A DNA stretch of 64,000 nt. Source: Delphinapterus leucas (lineage: Eukaryota > Chordata > Mammalia > Artiodactyla > Monodontidae). Where the stretch lies: positions 13,352,105-13,416,104 of the forward strand of contig NW_022098031.1 in assembly GCF_002288925.2 (NCBI RefSeq). Reading direction: 5' to 3'. The notes beneath the pieces were generated by a model. It made no database searches. It had not been told where the DNA came from and was given only the letters and a program-made list of their open reading frames with translations. Below, piece after piece: positions 47,323-58,506 of this stretch (position 1 is its first letter; each line of letters opens with the position of its first letter). A program made the translations under genes and the position numbers.

Positions 47323-47326
47323 TATG
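47236..47326. repeat. (TA)n-rich microsatellite
   Basis: TA dinucleotides with occasional CA/TG interruptions over about 90 bases, including a 29-base pure TA run near 47288-47316. It directly abuts the insertion site of the next SINE. Confidence 0.95.
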
Positions 47327-47337
47327 GCTGAATTTTT

Positions 47338-47536
47338 TTTTTTTTTTTTTTTTTTGTGGTACGCGGGCCTCTCACCGTTGTGGCCTCTCCCGTTGCAGAG
47401 CACAGGCTCCTGACGTGCAGGCTCAGCGGCCATGGCTCACGGGCCCAGCCGCTCCGCCGCATGTGGGATCCTCCCGGACTGGGGCACGAACCCGCGTCCC
47501 CTGCATCGGCAGGTGGACTCTCAACCACTGAAGCCC
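47338..47536 (-). mobile_element. CHR-type SINE, short class, with 11 bp head deletion
   Basis: A short-class copy in antisense with a long T-run (A-tail) at left. The perfect 13 bp target-site duplication tggctgaattttt is at 47325-47337 and 47537-47549. At 47530/47531 the usual 'cgccaccaggg' of the head complement is missing ('ccactg' joins 'aagccc'). Confidence 0.93.
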
Positions 47537-47691
47537 TGGCTGAATTTTTAAATCTTCGAACTGCAGGGTTGGAAGAGCCTTTAAAGATGCTCTAGTCCAG
47601 CCATCCAAGTCCAAATTCTTCCACATTCTAGTCTAGACACTGAGATTCCTTTCTGGACTGCAACACCCATACATTTTTGTTCTGCCTAAAG

Positions 47692-48143
47692 CAGGGGTAG
47701 GCAAACTTTCTGTAAAGGGCCAGAAAGTAAATATTTTCGGTTTTGTGGGCCACGCAGTCCCTGCTGCGACCACTTCCCCCTGCCTTTGTAGTGCAAAAAC
47801 AGCCACAGACAATATGTAAGCAGTGAAAGTGGCTGTGTTCCATTAAAACTCTATTTACAGGGCTTCCCTGGTGGCGCAGTGCTTGAGAGTCCGCCTGCCG
47901 ATGCAGGGGACGCGGGTTCGTGCCTCGGTCCAGGAGGATCCCACGTGCCGCAGAGCGGCTGGGCCCGTGAGCCATGGCCGCTGATCCTGCGCGTCCGGAG
48001 CCTGTGCTCCGCAACGGGAGAGGCCGCAACGGGAGACGCCGCAGCGGTGAGAGGCCCGCGTGAGAGGCTCGCGTACGGCAAAAAAAAAACAAACTCTATT
48101 TACAAAAACTGGCAGTGGGTCCGATTTGGTCAGGCCCTGGTCT
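47692..48143. mobile_element. hAT-type MITE split by a SINE
   Basis: 'caggggtaggcaaactttct', 'gtaaagggccagaaagtaaa', 'gtgggccacgcagtccctgc', 'tgttccattaaaactctatt' and, right of the SINE, 'aaaaactggcagtgggtccg' make up a common mammalian hAT-Charlie non-autonomous element. It carries no transposase. The exact family name is not asserted. The right end is worn. Confidence 0.75.
47860..48090 (+). mobile_element. CHR-type SINE, short class, internal duplication
   Basis: Head 'ggcttccctggtggcgcagt', body 'gccgctgatcctgcgcgtcc', then duplicated segments ('gggagaggccgcaac' followed by 'gggagacgccgcagc', and 'gtgagaggcccgc' followed by 'gtgagaggctcgc'), which make it about 26 bp longer than its class. 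The perfect 14 bp target-site duplication aaactctatttaca is at 47846-47859 and 48091-48104, inside the MITE. Confidence 0.94.
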
Positions 48144-48611
48144 ATTTGATATGAAGCATGGAGATGGATGAAAAAAAAAAGCCTAAATAACATGAATAAA
48201 ATACTCATGATGAATACCAACAAAAGCTCTCCCTGACTTCTCAGTCCATATGACTCAAGAGTTTTAAAAGAAATTGGTTTCTTCTTACTACGTTTGTTAG
48301 GCCCTCTTGAGTAAGGATTACCTCCTCCTACCCCTCCCCTCTGGCCAACCCAAAGTTGAGGTAAACAAGAGAATCTAGCAGACATTCGTGCAATCACCTT
48401 CATATATCTTGGATATTCTTAAGGGTCACATTATTTTAAAACAAAATTAGATACACTCTGGTTGATAATGCAAAGATGTTATCACTTGTTATCACGGGGT
48501 GCAACCACATGCAGATAAAAGGGGTGATCCAGGAACACAGGATCAGGAAGTGAGCACAGCTCAACTCTAAATGAAGGATCGTGTAGTGAAGCTGATTTTG
48601 AAAATGAGAGC
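48144..48611. other. Intergenic DNA, nothing recognised
   Basis: No supported feature between the MITE and the next MIR. Confidence 0.45.
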
Positions 48612-48852
48612 CAACATAGCCTGGTATGAAGCACACGGGCTTTGGAGTCAGAAGCATCTGGATTTGAATTGTTTCTGCAACTTAGTAATTCTGAAACTTT
48701 GGACATGTTTCTTAATTTTATCACGCGTCTAGTGCCTCATCTATAAAATGGGGATAATAATGTTTATTTTTCAGGTTAGTTGTAAGGGTTCCATTCGGTA
48801 AGGTCTGTGACATTCCAAGCACAGTGCCTGACTCACAAGAAGCACTGATATT
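48612..48852 (+). mobile_element. MIR SINE, near complete
   Basis: 'acgggctttggagtcagaag', 'catctggatttgaattgttt', 'catctataaaatggggataa' and 'aagcacagtgcctgactcac' span most of MIR in sense orientation. Confidence 0.85.
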
Positions 48853-49749
48853 TTATACTGAGAGAATAGTGAATGCTCTGTTGTAAAATTTTGCCAACTG
48901 ATCACAATTTAGAAAAATCGGCCACCTGAGGGACAAAAGCCTAAATTTTAAGGAATTGTTTTGCTTTCATATTTCCAGGGGAAAATGTCAATTGCTTCCA
49001 CCATACTAAGTGACAGTTATGATCAAGAAATTATAGAAAGGCATTGAACTTCACACAGACGTTACCTGTTTCTCCCAGTTTTATTTTCCCTATAGCTCTG
49101 GTTATTGTCAAGCTTGGAGCCAGATTTAATCACTTAGGTTTCTCCTCAGGTGTCAATGCAGGGACTCAAGAAACAGAGATTCCAGAATACAGTCTAGCTC
49201 TATTCTAACCAGGTCCTCAAAGGCTTAGCAAGGAGAGACAATCCAACTTGTTTCCCTTTGAAGGCAGCCCTAAGACCACCCAGGAGCTTGCAATGCTCGA
49301 GAAAGTGGTGGCATGTTTATATAGGAATGTGAGCTGTATAGAACATGGAACACCTGTGCTCTGTGGTCTTCACAGACCCCATTAGCTGCTGGAAAGAATT
49401 CAGGGTAGAGATCCTTAATGGGATGCCCCAGAAAGTGCCTCAATTCTGAGCACTGAAATAATTTCTTTAGCTCTGCTAGCTCCATGTAAAACATATTCAC
49501 TAATAACCATTTAGTTACCCAAGTGAGTGCCATAAAAGAATCCTTGACATTCAGAGAAGAGATTCAACTTATAGTGAGAACTTAAAGTGTTGGTACACGA
49601 AACTGACTTGGGGCTTAATATGAGAAAAGTCTTTCAAAATCCAGAACCGTTCATATAAGGAATGGGTTGTCCTGTGCGGTAGCAAATCTCTGTGGTTAGA
49701 AGTGATGATCTATTAGAGGTGTCGTGGAAAGTATTCCTGTAATGAAAGG
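48853..49749. other. Unique DNA, nothing recognised
   Basis: No supported feature. The 87-codon minus frame at 49270-49533 has no recognised domain. Confidence 0.5.
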
Positions 49750-50329
49750 AAGGAAGATTAGTCTGAATTGTTTTATTCCTACATTTAAATTTAACTAGCA
49801 TTTTTGAGCACCTAATACTAACTAGCAGTTTTTAAGTTCTGGCACACTGATAAAGGTTAAAAATATAAAGATAGATATGAGGGCATTTTTCAATTGAAGG
49901 ACAAAGATGGGGGGGTGGGGAGGGAATTCCCTAGCAGTCCAGTGGTTAGGACTCAGTGCTTTCACTGCCATGGTCCGGGTACAATCCCTGGTCGGGGAAC
50001 TAAGATCCCTCAAGCCATGGAGCACAGCCAAACAAACAAACAAACAAAAAAGATGAGAAGGGAAGATAGCCAAGTTGCCAGTAATTACAATAGAGCGCAG
50101 GTACTACAGTAGAGAAATGTACAAAGGTGGGGCACCTAACTTAGCGGGTAATGATGAGGGAAGGCTTTCTGGAGCAGGTGACACTGAGTCTCAAACGGTT
50201 AGTTAACATAAGTTAGTCAGATGGAGGAAGGAGGTAAGAAGCCATTCCAGGGAGGTGGAAAAGTATAAACAAAGGCATGGGGTCATAGAAACAATAATGC
50301 TTCAGCTATTCGAGAGGATTTTCCTTAGT
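49750..50329 (+). mobile_element. Ancient mammalian repeat interrupted by a SINE
   Basis: 'gcatttttgagcacctaata' at left and, after the SINE, 'gtggggcacctaacttagcg', 'gagggaaggctttctggagc' and 'ggaggaaggaggtaagaagc' follow the order of the old repeat type at 10.3 and 21.5 kb. Confidence 0.5.
49910..50048 (+). mobile_element. tRNA-derived SINE, short variant
   Basis: 'gaattccctagcagtccagt', 'ggttaggactcagtgctttc', 'ggtacaatccctggtcgggg' and a CAAA tail. It is related to the variant at 9.7 kb rather than to the two main CHR classes. A 7 bp target-site duplication aaagatg (49903-49909, 50049-50055) is likely. The left edge has a G-run. Confidence 0.85.
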
Positions 50330-51808
50330 GGTGGGTCACAGGGCTCTGTCATCAACCCTATCCCATTCAATGCTGTAATAAATGTTGTGGATGAAGGTTC
50401 CCTAATCAAATTTGTGAATAATGTGAGGCTGAGATAATACATAGTACATTTGAATAGCAAAATTAAGACCCCAGAAATGACATAGTAGGGATTCAGTAGA
50501 TAACTGTGAATCAGTAACTCTTGACGATGTGGTTATATGGCTGCAGAAATGTAATATGTAGGAGACCTAGATAAATAAAGCACACGTAAAGAGGTAAATA
50601 AGGCAAGCTAACATCCCTTGACCTTGATGATGAGTTTGTGGGTATCTGCTGTTTTATTTTCTACATCTTTCAATATTTCATAATTTTCAAAACAACATTT
50701 AGGATTCTGGTAACTATAATTCAACAATGGGACATAGCTGCCAAAAACTCAAATGCAATTTTTGGCTGGAGTAACAAAAGTCAGTACCGAGGACAGTATG
50801 TGTGCCTGTCTCCGCTGTCCTGTGCTGACCTGACTACCCATGGACAATCTGAACAGTACTGGGAGTTATACTTAAGGACATCTGTTCAGATCTGTTCAGA
50901 GGAGAAATACAAAACAGTGAGAGACTCAAAACCACGTTCTGTGAGAAACATTTGCGGGAAGATGATGTTTCATGTAGAGCAGTCTAGAGAGTTCTAATAA
51001 CTGTCTCCAAAGGCTTTCATTAAACACATGTTAGACTTGCCTTATGTAGCCTTAGAAGGCAAGGCTACAATGATGTCATGTCATGTATGTGTTTAAAGGA
51101 TACAACATTTACATGCGCCCTGCAAAAATATTCACATTTTAAAGGGGATAACAACCTAAATAGTGTGGCTGGCTCCTGCATGTATCCACTTAATGAGTGT
51201 ATGTGTGCCCTCAAATGCGCAGGAGACAAAAGGTTTGAATCCCCCATCTCAGGACTAGTTGGCCTCTCAGAGCATGAGCATTTTCCGTCTGAGTGTGACT
51301 CTAGCCTTGAAAAGTACCTGTTGGGTTTTTTTATTTTTTAATCCATATATCTCCTATATTCAAGCCAACTACTTTCCTTGGTTCTCAACTAAAGACACAG
51401 TGCTTAATTCCTACACTGGAGAGAATGCTGGCTAAGGACTCAGACTGATGACTATGGGGGTGCTTTCCTGAAGAACGTTCAAGATCAAGCTTGGCTATGT
51501 GCAGTTGTTGCCTTGTGTTTACTTTAGAACCAAACCTCCTGCAAAAGATGCAACTTCGTAACAGAACCAAAAGATAGAAGTTGCATGCAGATGGTTTCAG
51601 CTTAGCCTAAAGAAGAAATCTCTAACAACTGACTTCTTTAGGAAGTTAAGAGGACTCTCCCTGGCATCAAAGATATTTAAGGGGAAACTAGATGATAACT
51701 TTTCAAATATGTTGCAAATGGGACTCAGGGATTTGACAAGAGTGGTGAATTAGACCAAGTCTAATTGGCCTCATGTAATCTTGAGATTCTGAAATTCTGT
51801 GATACAAA
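50330..51808 (+). mobile_element. CR1/L3 LINE relic, ~1.5 kb
   Basis: Three landmarks lie in the right order. At 50330-50425 the frame resembles the CR1 reverse-transcriptase segment ('GGSQGSV', then 'DEGSLIKFVNN'). At 50730-50775 'gggacatagctgccaaaaac' then 'gcaatttttggctgga' matches a conserved downstream segment. At 51650-51808 'cactagatgataact...' type sequence ('ggggaaactagatgataact', 'gagattctgaaattctgtga') matches the 3' end. Such elements were active in early amniotes and mammals. No intact domain remains. Confidence 0.7.
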
Positions 51809-52196
51809 GATCAGATTCATCCCAAGTCCATGACTTAACTTGTTGCCTTCTGCTAGCTTATCCATCCTTCTTTCTTTAGAGTCCTCTTTTTCTGATCTTT
51901 TGAAACCAACTATCTCTGTCAAGAAGCATTTCTCAGTTCATCTCTGCTCTAGTACAGTGGATGGTGAATCATAGGTGCCCAGGAATGGTAACCATTGCTG
52001 CATTTTTAGTGATGGCTGCATTTGCTCTTAAACTTCTATTTCTTAAATGGTGGTGACTCATTTTGCATGGAACTTTCATATTTTCCTGGGGCTAAATCTT
52101 AGAAACTCAAGATTCTGGTTTACATGATTTCATTATATGTGGATATTTATAGGACCAACAACAAACTCCCAGTGGGAGGGGAAAGTTCAGAGTTGA
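51809..52196. other. Intergenic DNA, nothing recognised
   Basis: No supported feature. Confidence 0.45.
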
Positions 52197-52690
52197 AGTT
52201 ATCTATTGGTGCATAAGAAAACACCCCAAACTTAGTGACTTAAAACAACAACAATCTTTGTGATTTGCTCACAGACCTGCAAATTGGGCAGGACTCGGCA
52301 AGGACAGCTCCATGAAGTGTGAGCTGGGGTGGCTCAAATTCTGGGGATCACTCCTGGGGGCTGGGGTCATCTGAAGGCTCACTCACCCACACGACTGGTA
52401 ACTGATATCAGCTGACAGGTGGGACCACAGCTGGGTTGTCAGCTAGAGCACGTACGTGTGGCTTCTCTCTGTGGCTGCCTGGCTTCTTCACAGCATTGTG
52501 GCAGGGTTCCAAGAGCAAGAGAATTAGATAGAAACTGGATCCCCTTTTATGGCCTAGCTTTAGAAGTCACACAGTGTCACTTCTGCTCTAGTCACAGGCC
52601 CTCTCCTGTTTGAGAGGAGTAGACACAAACTCTGCCTCTCTGTCCAAGAAGTGTCCACCTCGGGTTGTAAGAAGCCCATGTGTGATGGGA
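52197..52690 (-). mobile_element. LTR-like repeat, antisense, unassigned
   Basis: 'gttatctattggtgcataag', 'cccaaacttagtgacttaaa', 'cacacagtgtcacttctgct' and 'gaggagtagacacaaactct' follow the order of an old LTR-like family; it is the most complete of the three copies (see 20.7 and 42.65 kb). Confidence 0.55.
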
Positions 52691-52871
52691 GATCTTACTG
52701 CCACTATCTTGGGAAGTACAGCCTACCAGGAAATGGATGATTCTTTTGGAAACAAGAAGACCTGAAACCTGCTCAGTTTGATTTTTTGCATCCTGTAGTA
52801 TATTAGGAAAAATTGCATATGCTTCATCTTCACTCGGATATTACCCTTGAATGCATGGTTCCAAAAATCTA

Positions 52872-53158
52872 GGCCTCCCTGGTGGCTCAGTTGTTAAGAA
52901 TCCACCTGCCAATGCAGGGGACATGGATTCGATCCGTGGTCTGGGAAGATCCCACATGCTGTGGAGCAACTAAGCCCGTGCACCACAACTACTGAGCCTG
53001 CGCTCTAGAGCCCATGCCCTGCAACAAGAGAAGCCACCACAATGAGAAGCCCACGCACTGCAGTGAAGAGTAGCCCTCACTCTCCTCAACTAGAGAAAAC
53101 CCACGCGCAGCAACAAAGACCCAACGCAGCCATAAATAAATAAATAAATAAATAAATA
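52872..53158 (+). mobile_element. CHR-type SINE, long class
   Basis: Head 'cctccctggtggctcagttg', B-box-like 'ggattcgatccgtgg', body 'accacaactactgagcctgc' and an (AAAT)n tail at 53131-53158. It has only one copy of the 'caactactgagcc' module and is about 55 bp shorter than other long copies. No clear target-site duplication. Confidence 0.9.
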
Positions 53159-53186
53159 ACTCTATTTTTAGGTTGCTTTTGTTTTT

Positions 53187-53388
53187 GTTTTTTTGGCGGT
53201 ACGTGGGCCTCTCACTGCTGTGGCCTCTCCTGTTGCGGAGCACAGGCTCCGGACGCGCAGGCTCAACGGCCATGGCTCACGGGCCCAGCCGCTCCGCGGC
53301 ATGTGGGATCTTCCCGGACCGGGGCACGAACCCGTGTCCCCTGCATCAGCAGGCGGACCCCCAACCACTGTGCCACCAGGGAAGTCCC
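53187..53388 (-). mobile_element. CHR-type SINE, short class, antisense
   Basis: A T-rich left end, 'ggcggtacgtgggcctctca', 'cggccatggctcacgggccc' and the right-hand head complement 'gccaccagggaagtccc'. It lies tail-to-tail with the preceding SINE, about 28 bases away. The flanks (ggttgctttt / gggtttgttt) allow only an uncertain target-site duplication. Confidence 0.92.
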
Positions 53389-54842
53389 AGGGTTTGTTTT
53401 TTTTTAAGATGACATGGCTACTTTATTAAATAGATGCAAGGAAGGTAATACAGGTGTCTGAATTTGAGGTAAAGCTTTGTGCAGACGTCAGTTTCATGAA
53501 CAGTTCATTGTGACTACATTAAATGACAACATCGCTGTCAACACTAGCCTTGTAGAAAACCTCTTCTCTCTCATGTGTGGAGGTAGTTGGGCATAGGCTG
53601 GTGCTTTGTACTCGTCCTCAGCAGAGCAAGGAGGTCACAGTCTATTGTGTCAATTAGCACGGGGGATGCAAGAAAAGAAGATTCTGACTAGTTTGTTCCC
53701 ACTTCTTCTGGTCCCCTAAAGCTCCCTTCCAGTCATTGCATTGCTTTCACTGCCGCACCCTAAACTACCCAGGCAACGAAATAAGAAAGCCAGACCAAAC
53801 CAAGAACTTACCGTCTAATTAAAGCATCGAAACACTGTTTTGAATCGCATCATAGTTTTGAACAATGACTGAGCTCATTGCAGCGTGCACGTATGTGTAC
53901 GTATGAGTGTAAATGGACAATAGTTCCAAAGCTTGGCAAGGATTTGCCAAGGACTAACTATTCTTTTTTACGTTCAGAGGCTGTTAGATGAATGGCTTCC
54001 TCTGGTTGACTGGGGTAAGGAAGGGAGAAAGGAGAGGAGGGGAGAACATGGGGATATGGGAGCGGGGGCACTGCCCTAGGTATTTTGACACCGAATTCTC
54101 CCTACGTGGACATAGCGCTACTGTTCATTTCTGGTGTTTCTCTGAATAAAAGTCATGAATGTGGTGAATATCATGACATGAATGTAATTCTGCAGCCTCA
54201 CAATTGGCAACAAAACTAACACATAATATGTTCATTCAACTTTCTCTCTGAAAGCTGTACTGAATTCTTAAAAGCTACAGTGGCCAAGAGTAGCTGTTTT
54301 TTTTGTAAGCAAGAAGCACGTAACTCTGACTGCTTCTTCAAAAGCTGTGGAGAAATAAGCCCAATAAATCAGGAGGATAACATTTGCTGCAACCATTTGA
54401 CCCCAGACACGGTGTTACTTCCAACCCTTCTTTTTTGAGCTTTCCTCAGCCTCCGCGCCACCCATCACCAAAAACCACCACTTTCACATCCCAGGGAGGG
54501 ATGCAGGGGAAAAAAAAAAAGAGGAATAAGCCCAGTAAAACTATGACTGCTGGAACAGCATGGCTAAAGTAAGTTATGCTAGTAGGCTATTCTCAAACTG
54601 TTTCTTTCTCTCCCCTCTTTTCCTCAAGAGGACATAACACTTCTCAATGTCCCTGTGTCCCTTAGCCTGTCTTTCAGCCACCACTGCCGGGTGGTTTGCT
54701 TTTCTGAGTTCCTGTTACAGCAGATCCCAGGTGGCGGGTTCAGTGGTGATGACAGTGGGACAGAGGAGGCCAGCTCACCTCATCAGTACCTGATTTTAGT
54801 ATGCCCACTGGTTGAATCACCCAAGTTGAAAGATACTGATTT
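53389..54842. other. Unique DNA, nothing recognised
   Basis: About 1.45 kb with no supported gene or repeat. An alternating purine/pyrimidine stretch 'cgtgcacgtatgtgtacgta' lies at 53884-53903. Confidence 0.5.
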
Positions 54843-54856
54843 AAAATTCCCTAATA

Positions 54857-55061
54857 GGGGCTTCCCTGGTGGCGCAGTGGTTGAGAGTCCGCCTGCCGAT
54901 GCAGGGGACATGGGTTCGTGCCCCGGTCTGGGAAGATCCCACATGCCGCGGAGCGGCTGGGCCCGTGAGCCATGGCCACTGAGCCTGCGCGTCCGGAGCC
55001 TGTGCTCCGCAACGGGAGAGGCCACAACAGTGAGAGGCCCGCGTACCGCAAAAAATAAAAT
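54857..55061 (+). mobile_element. CHR-type SINE, short class, best preserved
   Basis: A clean short-class copy: 'gggcttccctggtggcgcag', 'ggttcgtgccccggtctggg', 'gtgagccatggccactgagc', 'gagaggcccgcgtaccgcaa' and an AAAT-like tail. The perfect 14 bp target-site duplication aaaattccctaata at 54843-54856 and 55062-55075 shows a comparatively recent insertion. Confidence 0.96.
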
Positions 55062-55075
55062 AAAATTCCCTAATA

Positions 55076-57068
55076 ATATAATGCATATCATTCCAAATTT
55101 CTAAGAGGGCCTGTCCTCCCTTTCAGGGTTCAAAGGTCCAAGGGAGGTTTGTATATGATAAGACAGTGTTAAGTTTCCTCTCAGAAATGTTTAGGAAGTT
55201 AGATAGACTTTTTTTTTTCAGGCTCAGTCTGAGGATCAAGAATATGCATACATTCAGTATGAAAAGGGAAGGAGTTTCCCCTCAGGATTGGGTCATGGCT
55301 CAGAATCCCAGTGGCCACCTGGAATCAGACCAAACACACACCTTGGGAACTAGGGACATTAATCTGTCTGGCTTGCGGGTGTGAGATGATTCTTTGGAGG
55401 CCAAGGGACAATGAGGTAACCAGGAACGAGGAGGAATCAAGGGGGATTTGTGACCAGAGGGAGAATCGATAGAATGAGTAAGAATTATGGGTTTCTGCCT
55501 ACCGAGAATAAACAAGGGGTTTCTGGTAGATGGATTTAGGCACAGAAGAACCTGAAATATCGGGTGACATATAGTGCTAGATAGGGAAATCTGTACTAAC
55601 CTTGGGTCTAATGTAAGGATTTATTTTGTTAGGTGCTAGGTCTGATACTGGGGAGTTGGTGGAATTCTCCATAAGACATTCCAACGTGGGCCGCATCTGT
55701 CTAGGGGGGTTTGCTATCAGAACCAGCAAGCATTCCCCCAAATAATTATAACCCAGGGTGGTCTCTGGGCACCCATCCCCTTCTCCCTCCAGAGAGCTGG
55801 GGGCTTCTGATAGCTGGCAGGCCTCCCAGCTAAGAGTCATGTGTCCCTGCCACCCTGGCAAATTTACAAGTGAGCTGCGGCAAATTTACAAATTTACAAG
55901 AGTGCTGCAGAGCCAGGAAAACACTGGCCTGGTGGGATGGCTGAAAGTTTTCCTGTTTCTTCACGGGAGAGAGCATGTCCTTTCTCTTTAAGAGAATTCA
56001 CTTATTTTTCAGTTCTGCTCAGCCACTCAAAACAGAGAGCCCCTCTCTTCCCCACCCTGATTAAAACTGGCCAGTTTTAGCAAAAACTCATTTTTCAAAA
56101 TAAAACTATGGTACACATTCAAAAAATGAGCTTCTTCGACAGTTGTTTCTCATTAAAATTCTTACCTTAAGGATTCAAAACATGATTTCACAGCCCAGCC
56201 TCTCCCCACCGAAGGATCGCAGAGTCTCAAAATCCACTAAAGGCTTGGATGCCTGACATCATTTTACATAAAGACAAATACCCTGTGTTTTCCGCAAGCA
56301 GTGAAAGTGAGAAGTATGCCTGTGGTGAGAAGGTGGAGGTTAGGCCCTTCAATAAAGAAAAGGCTGTGCGTGCAGAGTAGGAGAGAAGAGGGGCCATTGC
56401 TCCAGTTTGTCTCTGGGCACCTGGCTATTAGGCAGATTCAAGCAGTTACGAAAAGCATGAAGAATTCAGAAGTAAGCAAAACTTTTCATATCGAAATCAC
56501 AGGGACTGCAACACTGCCCCCCGCCCCCCAAAAGCCGTTTAGATGTCAAGGAGCATCATGTTTTGTAGCAAAACAGAATTCCATGCCTACCAGCTTTTAA
56601 AGGGAGGCACAATATTGACGTCTCAGATGTTAGTTAGATGCACTGCTGACGGTTGTTCTGTTTCTCAGTGACTACGCCCGGATGTGTCCCTCTCACCCAT
56701 GCTGGGTTCTTTGGCACTGATGACTGAAAGAGTGATACCAGAATTTCTGGGACAGCACTGCTGAGAGAGGCTTCTGTATGAACACTATAGAGAATGTAAG
56801 ATTGCCAGGTTTCCTAAGTGCTAAGAGAAAGTAGGGAAAGGGAGAGACTTGGGAAATGGTACAGTGCCAAGACCAACCTTGCTCTTTTCAGTGGAGGATA
56901 TGATCTCAAAGGCATCATTTAGGCTTTGGGGACCAACCAATCCCAGAGGATGCCTTAGGATTAGAGGAGAACAGTTCTCAAAGCCATGTTTGCCAAGGCA
57001 TCAACAAACTTAAGTCCTATGACTTAAGGTTTCAGAAAATTTCAGCCTACAATCCAAGAGGAGAGTAA
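55076..57068. other. Unique DNA, nothing recognised
   Basis: About 2 kb without a confident feature. The 99-codon frame at 56301-56600 begins at a GTG-like codon and shows no domain. A short tandem duplication of 'caaatttacaa' lies at about 55859-55900. Confidence 0.5.
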
Positions 57069-57079
57069 GTTCAACTCTT

Positions 57080-57434
57080 TTTTAAAAAATTGAAGTATAG
57101 TTGATTCACAATGTTTCAGGTGTACAGCAAAGTGATTCAGTTATAACACATATATATACATTCTTTCTCGGATTCTTTTCCATTATAGGTTATTACAAGA
57201 TATTGAACGTAGCTCCCTGTGCTATGCCGTAGGTCCTTGTTTATTATTTTATGTATAGTAGTGTGTATCTGTTAATCCCCAATTCCTATTTTTCCCTCCC
57301 CTTCACTTCCCCTTTGGCAACCATAAGTTAGTTTTCTATGTCTGCGAATCTATGTCTGTTTTGTAAATAAGTTCATTTGTATCATTTTTTTTTGGATTCA
57401 ATATGTAAGTGATATCATATATTTGTCTTTCTCT
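57080..57434 (-). mobile_element. 5'-truncated L1 3' end, antisense
   Basis: 'aaattgaagtatagttgatt', 'caggtgtacagcaaagtgat', 'ggttattacaagatattgaa' and 'aatatgtaagtgatatcata' are antisense L1 3' UTR. An 11 bp target-site duplication with two mismatches (gttcaactctt at 57069-57079, gttcggctctt at 57435-57445) fits its age. Confidence 0.9.
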
Positions 57435-57445
57435 GTTCGGCTCTT

Positions 57446-58137
57446 GATAATGTGGAATTTTCTGGTAGTGCTTTTCTTTCACCAGAATCTTCTTAGTTCT
57501 TTTTTTTCTTTTTTCTAGTTCATGTGGATGCTTTTCGGTCAGAATCATTCAGTCTCTGCAGCTTCAGGGCTAACAAAAGCTCATGAAAGTAGCCCCCACC
57601 AAGGTCCTTGCATCTATTGCAAGACCATGCTTGTCGGTCGCTTTCCCTCTCCTGTTTCTGATAAAAATTTCACATTGCCACATGGTTCTGGTGGAAGAGG
57701 CCTGAGAGGCAATGGTAATAGGCTTCCCTTAGACTGGACTAGCTGTTTTATTTGCACAATGCACCTTGTCTATCTTCAAAGTCTTGTGGAAATTAACGAT
57801 TTGATTTTGGTTTTGACTAGTATATTTACTCCTTGTGTCTCCAAACATTTCCACAAATGAGCTGAATTTATGATTCAGTATGAAACTGACCGCTTGCTTA
57901 CCTGGGTCTTAGACATAAGATCAGTTCTCAAAGCCTTGGAATGACTTAAATGCCCATTCAACTAATAGGATGAGAGTTAAACCTTTAGACCCAGGATTTT
58001 ATATTCACTCCAGACTCCATGGAGTCCCAGAACCTCACATTTTAATTTACCTTTCATCTTAAGTCAGTTCTGGCACTTCCAGAAACTACCACAAGTTCTG
58101 GTATCTCCCAACTGGTAATTCCTATACAGAATGCAAA
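57446..58137. other. Unique DNA, nothing recognised
   Basis: The 112-codon plus frame at 57522-57860 has no recognised domain, a 5' part that overlaps an antisense frame, and no splice context; it is treated as chance. Confidence 0.45.
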
Positions 58138-58144
58138 ACGTTAG

Positions 58145-58499
58145 GGCTTCCCTGGTGTCACAGTGGTTAAGAATCCGCCTGCCAATGCAGGGGACACGGG
58201 TTTGAGCCCTGGTCCGGGAAGATCCCACATGCCGCAGAGCAACTAAGCCCATGTGCCACAACTACTGAGCCTGCGCTCTAGAGCCCGCGAGCCACAACTA
58301 CTGAGCCCGTGTGCCACAACTGCTGAAGCCTCTGTGCCTAGAGCCCATGCTCTGCAAGAAGAGAAGCCACCAAAATGAGAAGCCTGCACACCGCAACGAA
58401 GAGTAGTTGCTCGCTGCAACTAGAGAAAGCCCACACGAAGCAACGAAGACCCGATGCAGCCAAAAATAAATTAAATTTATTAAAAAAAAAAAAAGAAAT
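58145..58499 (+). mobile_element. CHR-type SINE, long class
   Basis: Head 'ggcttccctggtgtcacagt', two 'caactactgagcc'-type modules and one 'caactgctgaagcc', then the 'aagcccacacgaagcaacga' part and a poly-A tail. The 7 bp target-site duplication acgttag is at 58138-58144 and 58500-58506. Confidence 0.93.
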
Positions 58500-58506
58500 A
58501 CGTTAG

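Noticed and set aside
47187..48403. Frames of 113, 154 and 182 codons
   Set aside because: They run through SINEs and TA-rich DNA; similar Arg/Gly/Ser-rich readings occur in every CHR SINE copy.
54655..55104. 149-codon plus frame
   Set aside because: Its second half is a SINE ('GGAVVESPPADAGDMGSCPG' type reading); the first half alone has no domain.
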